Counted from the stretch's first letter, positions 6,138 to 11,442 are shown. The stretch: DNA of 14,673 nt from Verrucomicrobiales bacterium (GCA_002729295.1 PBTU01000003.1:6389-21061); one strand, 5' to 3'. Notes: generated by a model not told the origin, from the sequence alone. Made by a program: numbers and translations.

Positions 6138-6614
6138 TCACCCACATATATGCGATTCGGTGGGACTAATCAAGTCAAAAATGGTGTCCCAGTGAAACGG
6201 CTGCGGGCAACGGAACAGGGGCTCGACCGATTCGATTCCGTCCATTTTTAGATCGACTGCCGCAGATGCCGGGTACAAAAGGCATTCTGCGGGTTCGGTG
6301 GCCTTGGTCTGACGTTTGATCAGTATCCAGCAGCTTGAGTGCTGATGCCGAGATAACCACGCAACTTGAGCGGGCCGTAACGTAACGACATTGCCGGTGA
6401 TGTATTTGAGCTCGACCAGATGGTAGTTGCCAAGCTCGTCACAGATCATCAGATCGGGGATGCCCGCTCCAATGTAGTTTTCAATCCTCGTCAAAAGCAG
6501 CTTCCGTCTCGACCTCTGCGCTGCTTCCTTCACTTGCTTGTAAAAGCCTGCCTCTCGCTTTGTCGCGATTGGAGGCATTTTCTTCTGGGGTGATGTCGAT
6601 TGTGACCGGGGCAT
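6138..6614 (-). CDS. PD-(D/E)XK nuclease, VRR-NUC-like
   Basis: The 158-residue protein has the core GIPDL (51-55, Asp54), then VELK (67-70, Glu68 and Lys70) and a following helix with RPAQVAWL (80-87). This is the pattern of small PD-(D/E)XK nucleases of the VRR-NUC type seen in phages, where they are thought to cut branched or damaged DNA. The C-terminal third is not conserved in any way I know. GAGGAG lies about 12 bases before the ATG at 6614, which forces a 134-bp out-of-frame overlap with the TerS-like gene. A later ATG at 6578 has no comparable ribosome-binding site. Confidence 0.8.
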   Translation of the reverse strand: MPRSQSTSPQKKMPPIATKREAGFYKQVKEAAQRSRRKLLLTRIENYIGAGIPDLMICDELGNYHLVELKYITGNVVTLRPAQVAWLSRHQHSSCWILIKRQTKATEPAECLLYPASAAVDLKMDGIESVEPLFRCPQPFHWDTIFDLISPTESHICG

Positions 6615-7110
6615 AGCTGTTCTTTATCTCCTCAAGAGCTTTCAAAACCTCGTCTTTGCTCATGCTGTCGATAGAGCCGTGACGGATTTCAGATTTGCTT
6701 ACATAGATATCGCCTTGTGCTTGCCCCCTGCGATACTCCGCCTGAACGGCAGCAGAGTAAGCCCCGTTCTGCAAAGCAGTATCCCGTATCTGTTGAAGGT
6801 CCCGTAGATGCCGTTGGTAGGTCACACCATACTTTTCATCTAGCTCTCTGCGATAAGCCTGTATAGCAGCGACAACATGAGGAGAGATGTGGGGATTGGT
6901 GAGCTCATAGGCTCGGGTGTGAGCGGAGCCAACAGAATAGCCTGCGTTGACCGCCGCCTCTCTCAAAGTAATCTGACCGTCCTTACTGACGATCTCTTTA
7001 ACAAAGAGCTCCTGCTTTCGGGTCAAAGGGGATGCCGTCGTTACCGGCGGGCGACCTCGGGTTTCTCGGGGCTTGCCATCAATCTTAGAAGCTCGTTTCC
7101 TAACAGCCAT
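6481..7110 (-). CDS. terS: Terminase small subunit-like protein (TerS)
   Basis: TerS recognises the packaging site and hands DNA to TerL. The 209-residue protein has the Terminase_2-like pattern LTRKQELFVKEI (29-40), an acidic break, then LREAAVNAGYS (49-59) and a helix with AYELTN (67-72), that is, an N-terminal helix-turn-helix. Helices (75-135) and a charged tail follow. A leftward TTG at 7134 is possible, but GAGG sits 7 to 10 bases before the ATG at 7110, so I start there. It is unusual in lying over 4 kb away from TerL, with several cassettes in between. Confidence 0.75.
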   Translation of the reverse strand: MAVRKRASKIDGKPRETRGRPPVTTASPLTRKQELFVKEIVSKDGQITLREAAVNAGYSVGSAHTRAYELTNPHISPHVVAAIQAYRRELDEKYGVTYQRHLRDLQQIRDTALQNGAYSAAVQAEYRRGQAQGDIYVSKSEIRHGSIDSMSKDEVLKALEEIKNSYAPVTIDITPEENASNRDKARGRLLQASEGSSAEVETEAAFDED

Positions 7111-7143
7111 GTTTTCCTCAGTTAAAAAGGTCAAGTCTCATAC

Positions 7144-7162
7144 CTGTTTTACCCCGAAACAG
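7144..7162. promoter_or_regulatory. Inverted repeat at the TerS promoter, likely operator
   Basis: CTGTTT (7144-7149) and AAACAG (7157-7162) are exact complements around a 7-base centre. They lie directly downstream of the predicted -10, where the transcription start would be, which is a typical repressor position. Confidence 0.4.
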
Positions 7163-7191
7163 TTATATAGAGCAAAAAATATTTTTTTCAA
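7163..7191 (-). promoter_or_regulatory. Candidate sigma-70 promoter for the TerS-like gene
   Basis: On the minus strand TTGAAA (7191-7186) is followed at 17 bases by ATATAA (7168-7163), or at 16 bases by TATATA. The start codon is about 50 bases further on. The surrounding DNA is very AT-rich, so a chance match cannot be excluded. Confidence 0.45.
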
Positions 7192-7231
7192 AAAACATCC
7201 TAGACCCCCCATTAGGCCGATTTTGACCTTT

Positions 7232-7397
7232 GTAACTTATTTGAAAATAAAAAAGTTACATAAAAAGTTACACTTTTGATCTCTCTAATCCTTACTCAGT
7301 AACGGTTACAGAACAACGTAACTTTTGTAACACCTGTAACGCCTATTTTTTACGTGTTTTTCTTTTTTCTTTTTTTGAGCTCTATATAGTATGTAAC
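7232..7397. repeat. Cluster of nine GTAAC/GTTAC words in an AT-rich control region
   Basis: GTAAC occurs at 7232, 7299, 7318, 7327, 7336 and 7393, and its complement GTTAC at 7255, 7267 and 7305. Three are tandem 9-bp units (7318-7344), two are in a 12-bp direct repeat (AAAAAGTTACAT-like, 7251-7272), and one pair makes the palindrome GTAACGGTTAC (7299-7309). No gene lies between 7111 and 7431. The density, ordered spacing and AT-richness suggest iterons of a replication origin or a multi-site regulator. Confidence 0.65.
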
Positions 7398-7399
7398 GC

Positions 7400-7427
7400 A
7401 AAAAGGGCCCCGCCGAAGCGGAGCCCT
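7400..7427 (-). terminator. Strong intrinsic terminator with UUCG loop
   Basis: On the minus strand the 10-bp stem AGGGCTCCGC/GCGGGGCCCT (one G-U pair) is capped by TTCG and followed by TTTTT. It lies immediately after the stop at 7432. Confidence 0.9.
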
Positions 7428-7431
7428 AGTT

Positions 7432-7812
7432 TTATTGGCTCTGTTCCTCCATGTGTGCTTCGTGTGATATCCGAAGCTGATTGCACCAATCCTTCTGAAA
7501 CGTCTCATGCGTGAGCCGTTCATCGTTAGACGGGGTCATCGTGCTGCGGGTCAACTTGAAGAAGCCGATAGGTATCACCCGGTCAGCGTCCTCCGAGTGC
7601 CAAGATAGGCACCCCATGCCCGTGATGTTTGTTCGATCAGTTGGGCAGTACCAAACTTGAACGAACTGTGGATATGACGAGCCGTATGCTTTGGCAGCAT
7701 TCCGGGCCGCGGTCACCGGATCGGTGGCTTTGGCCCATGTGCCGTGGATACCGGCTGTTGAAGCGAGGAAGGTGCCGCCGTTAGGCAGCAGCCAATCTTT
7801 GATGTCAGTCAT
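7432..7812 (-). CDS. Hypothetical protein, 126 residues
   Basis: I recognise no family. The protein is soluble in appearance, with Trp-rich patches and four Cys (three of them in YCPTD, GCLSW and WCNQ contexts). GGGAGG lies 5 bases before the ATG. It forms a one-gene cassette with its own TGGGATA-type promoter element upstream and a UUCG terminator downstream, between the GTAAC region and the four-gene small operon. This arrangement suggests an independently regulated accessory gene. Confidence 0.75.
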   Translation of the reverse strand: MTDIKDWLLPNGGTFLASTAGIHGTWAKATDPVTAARNAAKAYGSSYPQFVQVWYCPTDRTNITGMGCLSWHSEDADRVIPIGFFKLTRSTMTPSNDERLTHETFQKDWCNQLRISHEAHMEEQSQ

Positions 7813-7900
7813 ACTGACCTCCCGTAGTTGATAGACGTTGAGAAAAAGCGTCGGCGGCTTTCGATACCGCTCTTCTTACTATTCCATTATATATCAATGG

Positions 7901-7929
7901 GTTATAGGTTCTATCCCATATGCGACTTA
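7901..7929 (-). promoter_or_regulatory. TGGGATA box, copy C, candidate promoter of the 126-residue gene
   Basis: Aligned to copies D and E, this gives TAAGTC (7929-7924), 17 bases, then TATAAC (7906-7901) on the minus strand, with TATGGGATAG in the spacer. The box and its mirror form an imperfect dyad, GGGATAG-3-CTATAACCC. Confidence 0.5.
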
Positions 7930-7947
7930 TCTTATACCATATACCAC

Positions 7948-7980
7948 AAAATAAGGGGTGCGACAATGTGCCGCACCCCT
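7948..7980 (-). terminator. Intrinsic terminator after the small four-gene operon
   Basis: A perfect 9-bp stem (AGGGGTGCG/CGCACCCCT) with a 9-base loop is followed on the minus strand by TTATTTTG. It lies 24 bases past the stop at 8005. Confidence 0.85.
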
Positions 7981-8004
7981 CGTCTTTAGTCGTTTGAATG
8001 TTCG

Positions 8005-8187
8005 TCAGTCGTTCTCGACCCGCAACCGTGCTTTCATCATCAGGGACTGCGCTTCGTGGAGCTTGCTGATTGCCTCATCAAGGAAGGGCTTATCATCGCC
8101 GTCTGCTTCCAGCCATAGATCGTTGACGGCGTGGATGGCTTGGTTCAGCAGCGCGGCTGCTGCTTGGTGTTCAGTGACCGTGCTCAA
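8005..8187 (-). CDS. Small helical protein, 60 residues, TTG start
   Basis: The start is a TTG at 8187 that overlaps the preceding stop codon as TTGA, with GAGGAG about 8 bases upstream. No ATG lies in a suitable place. The product looks like two amphipathic helices (about 5-28 and 35-56) around an acidic loop with Asp-Gly-Asp-Asp. No family is recognised. It is the last gene of a tightly overlapping operon. Confidence 0.65.
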   Translation of the reverse strand: MSTVTEHQAAAALLNQAIHAVNDLWLEADGDDKPFLDEAISKLHEAQSLMMKARLRVEND

Positions 8188-8432
8188 TGCTCTGTCTCCT
8201 CTTCATCTTTTTCGTACGCACGGGCAATACTGGCTGCTTGGTGCATGGCGGTTGACAGCATACCGATAGCGGTGCTGCCGTCTGGGGCCGCCACCACGAG
8301 ACGGAACAGGAGAGCCGTTAGAGCCCCGCCCAGTACCGCTCCGGTGTTGAACCCGTCGGTTTCCAGTTGATCTAGCAGAGCGTTCATCTCGTTGCCTGCA
8401 TAATCAAACTGCTTTTCCAAATCTTCGCTCAT
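8184..8432 (-). CDS. Small protein with one possible membrane segment, 82 residues
   Basis: I start at the ATG at 8432, which overlaps the previous stop codon as ATGA. A GTG further left (8453) is less likely. Residues about 30-48 (AVLGGALTALLFRLVVAA) are hydrophobic with a single Arg and could span a membrane. The N-terminus is acidic and the C-terminus very acidic. Phage proteins of this size with one hydrophobic segment include lysis and superinfection-control factors, but nothing identifies it as either. Confidence 0.65.
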   Translation of the reverse strand: MSEDLEKQFDYAGNEMNALLDQLETDGFNTGAVLGGALTALLFRLVVAAPDGSTAIGMLSTAMHQAASIARAYEKDEEETEH

Positions 8433-8614
8433 CCGCGTTGTACCCTTAACCACGACGCAAGCAGCTTCTCTGCTGCTTCGACGGCCTCTCGGCTATAGTC
8501 ACCCTTGGCTGCAATAGTGGACGTTTGCGCGTTGATTGCGCTAGAGACTGCGGCCACAGCGTCAGTGTACTTCATATCGCGCACGATATCGAAAAGTTCC
8601 TCTTTCTTACGCAT
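8429..8614 (-). CDS. Small helical protein, 61 residues
   Basis: The ATG at 8614 has a strong GGAGG about 10 bases upstream, inside the end of the preceding gene, so I prefer it to the start at 8647, which would add 11 residues. The product is charged at the N-terminus (MRKKEELFD) and then Ala-rich and helical. No domain is recognised. Confidence 0.65.
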   Translation of the reverse strand: MRKKEELFDIVRDMKYTDAVAAVSSAINAQTSTIAAKGDYSREAVEAAEKLLASWLRVQRG

Positions 8615-8915
8615 CGTTAGCTGCCTCCTCTTCTGGAATACTTTCATCTATCTCACACTGAATGTCGTGATACTTGCAGTAACCGATCACGGAATAGAAC
8701 GCTGGCTCCGGTGCGATAAAGGACATGATCCGCACCGCTTGTTTGCCGTTGTCGTCCACGACGTAGAACATCCAGTAGTCCCCCGGGTGTAGCACCGCGT
8801 TGACATCTTTAACGCCCCAAGCGAACAGGCGTGTTGTTATGCCCTCACCTGACGACGTTGTGATCTGTCCTGCCACGGATGACAGGAAGCTTAACGTCCA
8901 GTTCATATCACTCAT
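8607..8915 (-). CDS. Hypothetical protein, 102 residues
   Basis: The frame extends to 9008, but the ATG at 8915 has GGGAG about 10 bases upstream and lies after the promoter at 8946-8974. The product appears rich in beta strands, with aromatic stretches (DYWMFYVVDD near 46-55, PAFYSVIGY near 71-79) and an acidic C-terminus. I recognise no family. It is the first gene of four that overlap by 4 to 8 bases. Confidence 0.7.
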   Translation of the reverse strand: MSDMNWTLSFLSSVAGQITTSSGEGITTRLFAWGVKDVNAVLHPGDYWMFYVVDDNGKQAVRIMSFIAPEPAFYSVIGYCKYHDIQCEIDESIPEEEAANDA

Positions 8916-8945
8916 TGTTTTGTTCTCCCTAGTTGGTGTAACCCG

Positions 8946-8974
8946 TGTATAAGTCTTATCCCATACATAGTCAA
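8946..8974 (-). promoter_or_regulatory. TGGGATA box, copy D, promoter of the four-gene operon
   Basis: TTGACT (8974-8969) and TATACA (8951-8946) on the minus strand are 17 bases apart, a good sigma-70 promoter. The spacer holds TATGGGATAAG followed by the mirrored CTTAT, making a short dyad. The upstream edge overlaps the stop codon of the homing endonuclease gene. Confidence 0.7.
8948..8974. repeat. 27-bp direct repeat, left copy, flanking the homing endonuclease
   Basis: These 27 bases match 10008-10034 in the same orientation with one mismatch (8954 versus 10014). The repeat contains the promoter core and supplies the TGA stop of the GIY-YIG gene at 8971-8973. Confidence 0.85.
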
Positions 8975-9981
8975 GCAGTCTTGTAGTTGCCGCCCCTGCT
9001 TCCGTCATTTGGAGTTATTGGCGTGTACAGCGCATCTTCCGGTGACCAGCCGTTATTCAGCCTTTGAAAAAGCGTGGTGGTGTTGATGTTATTTTCTCTT
9101 GCCGCGGCTGTTATGGAAGAATATCCAAGAAATTCCATTCCTTTCTTTTTGATAACCGGCGGCGGGGCTAAACCAAAAGCTTGTTCTTTTGTCCATCCTC
9201 GCTTGAGGCGTTGAGTTACAAGACCGGCTTTTGTTCCGAAAGTTTCTGCGGCATGAGCTACGCTATAATACTCAGTGCCTTGAACCGTGATCCGCGTTTT
9301 TCTGCGAGGCCGTTTTTTATTAGTAGTCGCCGTTTTACACTGGTTCGATCGTTCTTTTATGCCCAGAGCCTCTTCTAACGGCCAGCCCTTACTAAGTCTT
9401 CCTCTAAAAACTCTTACCGGAACACCACAATGTCGAGCGGCGGCGGCTTTTGAACGAAAGGTATGCCCGTCTACCTCTATAGGTTTGCTGTATTTTACGG
9501 GGTCGCTTTTTGGAGGCGGAACTAAGTCCAACGCCTGCTCGACAGACCATTTGATAGAAGAACGTAGCAGTCGATGCCTAAGTTTGTAGTGACATATATT
9601 ATAAGCGTTTGCCAAAGACATTAAGCTGTCATATTGCACACCTTCAACGGCGTAACTTTTGTTTCGGCTGACATGAGGCATCTCTTTAGGCATACCCCCT
9701 GTCTTAATGTTGTACCCGTTTGGGTACATCGTATTCAGGCTGTCGATCCACCTCTTCTCGCATTCGCCTAAAACATTGATATCGGTTAGGCGCTCTAACA
9801 CTTCAAAGGAAATATTTTTTTGGCCGTACTTTCGTATGGCGTTTGCTAACGATCCCCGTGCTCTGGTTTTTCTTTCCGCAAATTTAAAGTGTTCCCGCAC
9901 TCTGGGTGCAAGTGAGCTCCGAGTCGTGGCTCCGACATATTGCATACCGTTAATCTTATTGGTGGCTGAGTAGATAAGCAT
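8971..9981 (-). CDS. GIY-YIG homing endonuclease with four C-terminal repeats
   Basis: The N-terminal nuclease (1-95) shows IYS at 3-5, YVG at 15-17, Arg27, His31 and Glu75 in ECEKRWID, with NGYNIKTGG at its end. This is the GIY-YIG fold used by free-standing phage homing enzymes. Four repeats follow at about 112-157, 168-210, 230-275 and 281-321. Each runs from a short strand through a Ser/Ala-rich helix to an RL-x-x-GW (or similar) helix with (E)xAL, like NUMOD/HTH DNA-binding modules, joined by PPP linkers and a basic Lys/Arg patch (222-230). GGGAG lies about 9 bases before the ATG. Codons look more AT-rich than in neighbouring genes, as expected for a mobile gene. Confidence 0.88.
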   Translation of the reverse strand: MLIYSATNKINGMQYVGATTRSSLAPRVREHFKFAERKTRARGSLANAIRKYGQKNISFEVLERLTDINVLGECEKRWIDSLNTMYPNGYNIKTGGMPKEMPHVSRNKSYAVEGVQYDSLMSLANAYNICHYKLRHRLLRSSIKWSVEQALDLVPPPKSDPVKYSKPIEVDGHTFRSKAAAARHCGVPVRVFRGRLSKGWPLEEALGIKERSNQCKTATTNKKRPRRKTRITVQGTEYYSVAHAAETFGTKAGLVTQRLKRGWTKEQAFGLAPPPVIKKKGMEFLGYSSITAAARENNINTTTLFQRLNNGWSPEDALYTPITPNDGSRGGNYKTA

Positions 9982-9983
9982 AA

Positions 9984-9999
9984 GAAACTCCCGTGTTTC
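9984..9999 (-). promoter_or_regulatory. Ribosome-binding site of the homing endonuclease inside a small hairpin loop
   Basis: On the minus strand GAAAC-ACGGGA-GTTTC forms a 5-bp stem that presents the GGGA Shine-Dalgarno bases in its loop, just before the ATG at 9981. The stem is short, so any effect on translation is uncertain. Confidence 0.35.
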
Positions 10000-10005
10000 A
10001 GCTCA

Positions 10006-10034
10006 CATATAAGACTTATCCCATACATAGTCAA
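10006..10034 (-). promoter_or_regulatory. TGGGATA box, copy E, promoter of the homing endonuclease
   Basis: TTGACT (10034-10029), 17 bases, TATATG (10011-10006) on the minus strand, with the same TATGGGATAAG plus mirrored CTTAT in the spacer as copy D. It starts just after the terminator of the lysis operon. Confidence 0.65.
10008..10034. repeat. 27-bp direct repeat, right copy, flanking the homing endonuclease
   Basis: This copy is 26/27 identical to 8948-8974 in the same orientation. The two bracket the GIY-YIG gene and nothing else. Confidence 0.85.
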
Positions 10035-10039
10035 CACAG

Positions 10040-10070
10040 AAAAAAACCCCCAGAGATTTCTCTCTGGGGG
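10040..10070 (-). terminator. Intrinsic terminator after the endolysin operon, GAAA loop
   Basis: A perfect 10-bp stem (CCCCCAGAGA/TCTCTGGGGG) is capped on the minus strand by GAAA and followed by seven T. It lies 83 bases after the stop at 10153. Confidence 0.93.
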
Positions 10071-10152
10071 CTTCAACTACGGGAACATGTAAAGCTTGGG
10101 GGCCTTACGAGTGTTAATATAAGCGACTGTATGCGAATTGCAACATATATTT

Positions 10153-10353
10153 TCAACTTAACTCTTCGACTGACACTTCGGGCATATCACAATTTTTTCC
10201 AATAGTTAGCTTGCATGTTTTGCAGTGGTTTGAGCCTTTCATATGGCACCAGCATTTTGGGCAGCAGCCCATTTCTAACCGGCGTTGTATGGCTCCGGGG
10301 CTTCCGATTGTGTTTGGCGGGTATTGCAGTTGTCTATTCCTCATCATATTCAT
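10153..10353 (-). CDS. Small zinc-ribbon protein, 66 residues
   Basis: The protein has a Cys-rich core from residues 30 to 55: Cys30, Cys31, Cys34, Cys36, Cys44, Cys47 and Cys55, with two CxxC knuckles (CPKC and CKTC), which suggests a single zinc ribbon. The N-terminus is basic. Three closely spaced ATGs (10353, 10347, 10344) overlap the end of the DnaJ-type gene. The first has GGAG about 13 bases upstream. No named family is recognised; a DNA- or RNA-contacting role is plausible. Confidence 0.65.
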   Translation of the reverse strand: MNMMRNRQLQYPPNTIGSPGAIQRRLEMGCCPKCWCHMKGSNHCKTCKLTIGKNCDMPEVSVEELS

Positions 10354-10495
10354 CGTCTACTTCTCCACTTCCCTCGCAAAGTTGACATTCCATGATGCGG
10401 CCTTCCAGCCAACCGCCGCTCCACGCCATAGGCGCGGATACGGCGACTTCATATTCACATTCTCCCTCACCGCCACATTCTGGACAAGGTTTCAT
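10334..10495 (-). CDS. DnaJ-type CxxCxGxG zinc-finger protein, 53 residues
   Basis: I start at the ATG at 10495, which overlaps the endolysin stop as ATGA and has GGAAGG upstream. A longer frame to 10564 would run inside the endolysin gene. The product has two CxxCxGxG motifs, at residues 4-11 and 37-44, as in the central zinc-binding domain of DnaJ, but without a J domain. Many phages carry such mini zinc-finger proteins of unknown role. The C-terminus is highly acidic. Confidence 0.7.
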   Translation of the reverse strand: MKPCPECGGEGECEYEVAVSAPMAWSGGWLEGRIMECQLCEGSGEVDDEYDEE

Positions 10496-10920
10496 CTGTC
10501 GCCTTCCCAACGGTAGAAGATATGATCGTTGATCCGGACAGTTTGATACTTTACGTCCGCCCACTCTGGGTTGACGTAATTAGCGTGGTAGTGTGTTGCG
10601 CCGTCCGTGGGGTCATATGTACGGCCAGTCATAGAGCCGTAAGCTGCGAGGACCGCGGTCTGCCACGCCTGCTCATCGGTAGGCTGGTCAGACTTGCCGT
10701 CGCAGTAGTAGCTAAACTGGCACATGTTACGGACAGGGAAGTCGGGTTTCCACGCATATGTGGGGCCCTGCTTTACTACAGAGCAGATGTCGTTGGGGAA
10801 CCGGGCGTCTTGCACCCGGTTCAACACAACGTGAGCTACAGCGGACTGTCCGACAAAGGGTTCGCCCCGTGCCTCAAAGTAGATAGCTGTAGCCAAACAA
10901 ACCAAAGTAGCATCAAGCAT
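10492..10920 (-). CDS. Cell wall hydrolase, SleB type, probable endolysin
   Basis: The 142-residue protein is essentially one SleB-like hydrolase domain (Hydrolase_2), which cleaves peptidoglycan glycan strands. Visible hallmarks are AIYFEARGE (12-20, probable catalytic Glu16), GQSAVAHVVLNRV (24-36), FPNDICSVV (41-49), CQFSYYCDG (67-75), GATHYHA (107-113) and the final HIFYRWEG. There is no signal peptide, so it needs a holin or another route to the periplasm. It overlaps its neighbours by 8 and 4 bases. No holin is evident in the operon. Confidence 0.9.
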   Translation of the reverse strand: MLDATLVCLATAIYFEARGEPFVGQSAVAHVVLNRVQDARFPNDICSVVKQGPTYAWKPDFPVRNMCQFSYYCDGKSDQPTDEQAWQTAVLAAYGSMTGRTYDPTDGATHYHANYVNPEWADVKYQTVRINDHIFYRWEGDR

Positions 10921-11158
10921 TTTTCTTCGGACGCCCTCTCTTTTTAGCTGCCGGTTTTGCTTTGTTCTTGCTTCCTACCGGCCTGCCCCGCTTTTTCGGC
11001 GCGGCTTTTTGTTGTACCGGAGCTTTGCCCCCGACCCATGCTTCGTTAAAAGTTGGTGTGGACGCATCGTCGCCCATCAACCGGCCTTTTTTGTCTCGCG
11101 CTCTTTCCGGATCTTCAAAGAAGCTCGGAAACAACATTTTGAGTATATTTTTCAGCAT
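10913..11158 (-). CDS. AT-hook protein, 81 residues
   Basis: The C-terminal third is Lys/Arg/Ala/Pro-rich with two AT-hook cores, RGRP at 57-60 and 74-77, each in a KKRGRP context that binds the minor groove of AT-rich DNA. The N-terminus has a short amphipathic hydrophobic stretch (MLKNILKMLFPSFF) and then RDKKGRLMGDD and NEAWVGGKAP. The latter stretch looks familiar from small proteins of other phages, but I cannot name a family. GAGGG lies about 10 bases before the ATG at 11158. It is the first gene of the endolysin operon, behind promoter copy F. Confidence 0.75.
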   Translation of the reverse strand: MLKNILKMLFPSFFEDPERARDKKGRLMGDDASTPTFNEAWVGGKAPVQQKAAPKKRGRPVGSKNKAKPAAKKRGRPKKNA

Positions 11159-11180
11159 TAGTAAACCCTCACTATACGAT

Positions 11181-11209
11181 TAGATAGAACTTATCCCATA
11201 CTATAGGTA
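11181..11209 (-). promoter_or_regulatory. TGGGATA box, copy F, promoter region of the endolysin operon
   Basis: Aligned with D and E, the hexamers are TACCTA (11209-11204) and TATCTA (11186-11181), with TATGGGATAAG between. A TTGACA at 11223-11218 offers another -35, paired with TATGGG at 17 bases, so the exact start site is uncertain. The word and its mirror form GATA-5-TATC. Confidence 0.5.
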
Positions 11210-11210
11210 A

Positions 11211-11241
11211 AAAAACATGTCAACCGGGTTTTGACCCCGGG
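11211..11241 (-). terminator. Weak terminator candidate after the RHH gene
   Basis: The stem CCGGG/CCCGG (5 bp, 7-base loop) is followed on the minus strand, after a 7-base gap, by a run of T (11209-11215). The gap and the short stem make it weak. The same DNA has a T-run directly after the stem on the plus strand. Confidence 0.35.
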
Positions 11242-11244
11242 TTT

Positions 11245-11397
11245 TTACCTAACTTTGTTGGTTCTGGTGTCCCGGTAGACTTCCCACATGATGCGAAGCT
11301 GGCCGCTGATCGTGCGACCCTCTGACTTCGCTATGGTTTTGATCTGTTCATACACCTCAATCGGCACCAGAACAGACTTCCATTTTGTTATGTCCAT
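11245..11397 (-). CDS. Ribbon-helix-helix DNA-binding protein, 50 residues
   Basis: The frame is open back to 11556, but that would run through a terminator, so I start at the ATG at 11397. The product has the Arc/CopG-like layout: a strand (KWKSVLVPIE, 5-14), helix 1 (VYEQIKTIAKSEG, 15-27) and helix 2 (TISGQLRIMWEVYRD, 29-43). Such dimers repress their own promoters. A perfect 10-bp inverted repeat in the leader is a natural operator for it. It stands alone between PolA and the endolysin operon, so it may control the switch between these blocks. Confidence 0.75.
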   Translation of the reverse strand: MDITKWKSVLVPIEVYEQIKTIAKSEGRTISGQLRIMWEVYRDTRTNKVR

Positions 11398-11407
11398 TGC
11401 AAAAGAC

Positions 11408-11442
11408 CCTATATATTGTGCTTCTGTAAGCGAATATATAGG
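11408..11442. promoter_or_regulatory. Operator candidate: 10-bp perfect inverted repeat at the RHH promoter
   Basis: CCTATATATT (11408-11417) and AATATATAGG (11433-11442) are exact complements separated by 15 bases. One arm covers the -10 hexamer and the other lies in the leader, 11 bases before the start codon. This suits autorepression by the downstream protein. Confidence 0.65.

Noticed and set aside
6048..6251. Plus-strand open frame of 67 residues
   Set aside because: It starts with TTG, is antisense to the end of the nuclease gene and shows no domain or ribosome-binding site.
7172..7376. Possible CRISPR-like array, because of repeated GTAAC words
   Set aside because: The repeats are only 5 to 12 bases, in both orientations, with no uniform spacers; an iteron or operator array fits better.
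8916..9008. N-terminal extension of the 102-residue gene
   Set aside because: It would overlap the promoter at 8946-8974 and the end of the homing endonuclease gene; the ATG at 8915 has a good GGGAG.
8948..10034. Possible group I intron around the homing endonuclease
   Set aside because: The endonuclease is free-standing between complete genes with its own promoter; no host gene is interrupted. The flanks are direct repeats that carry promoters.
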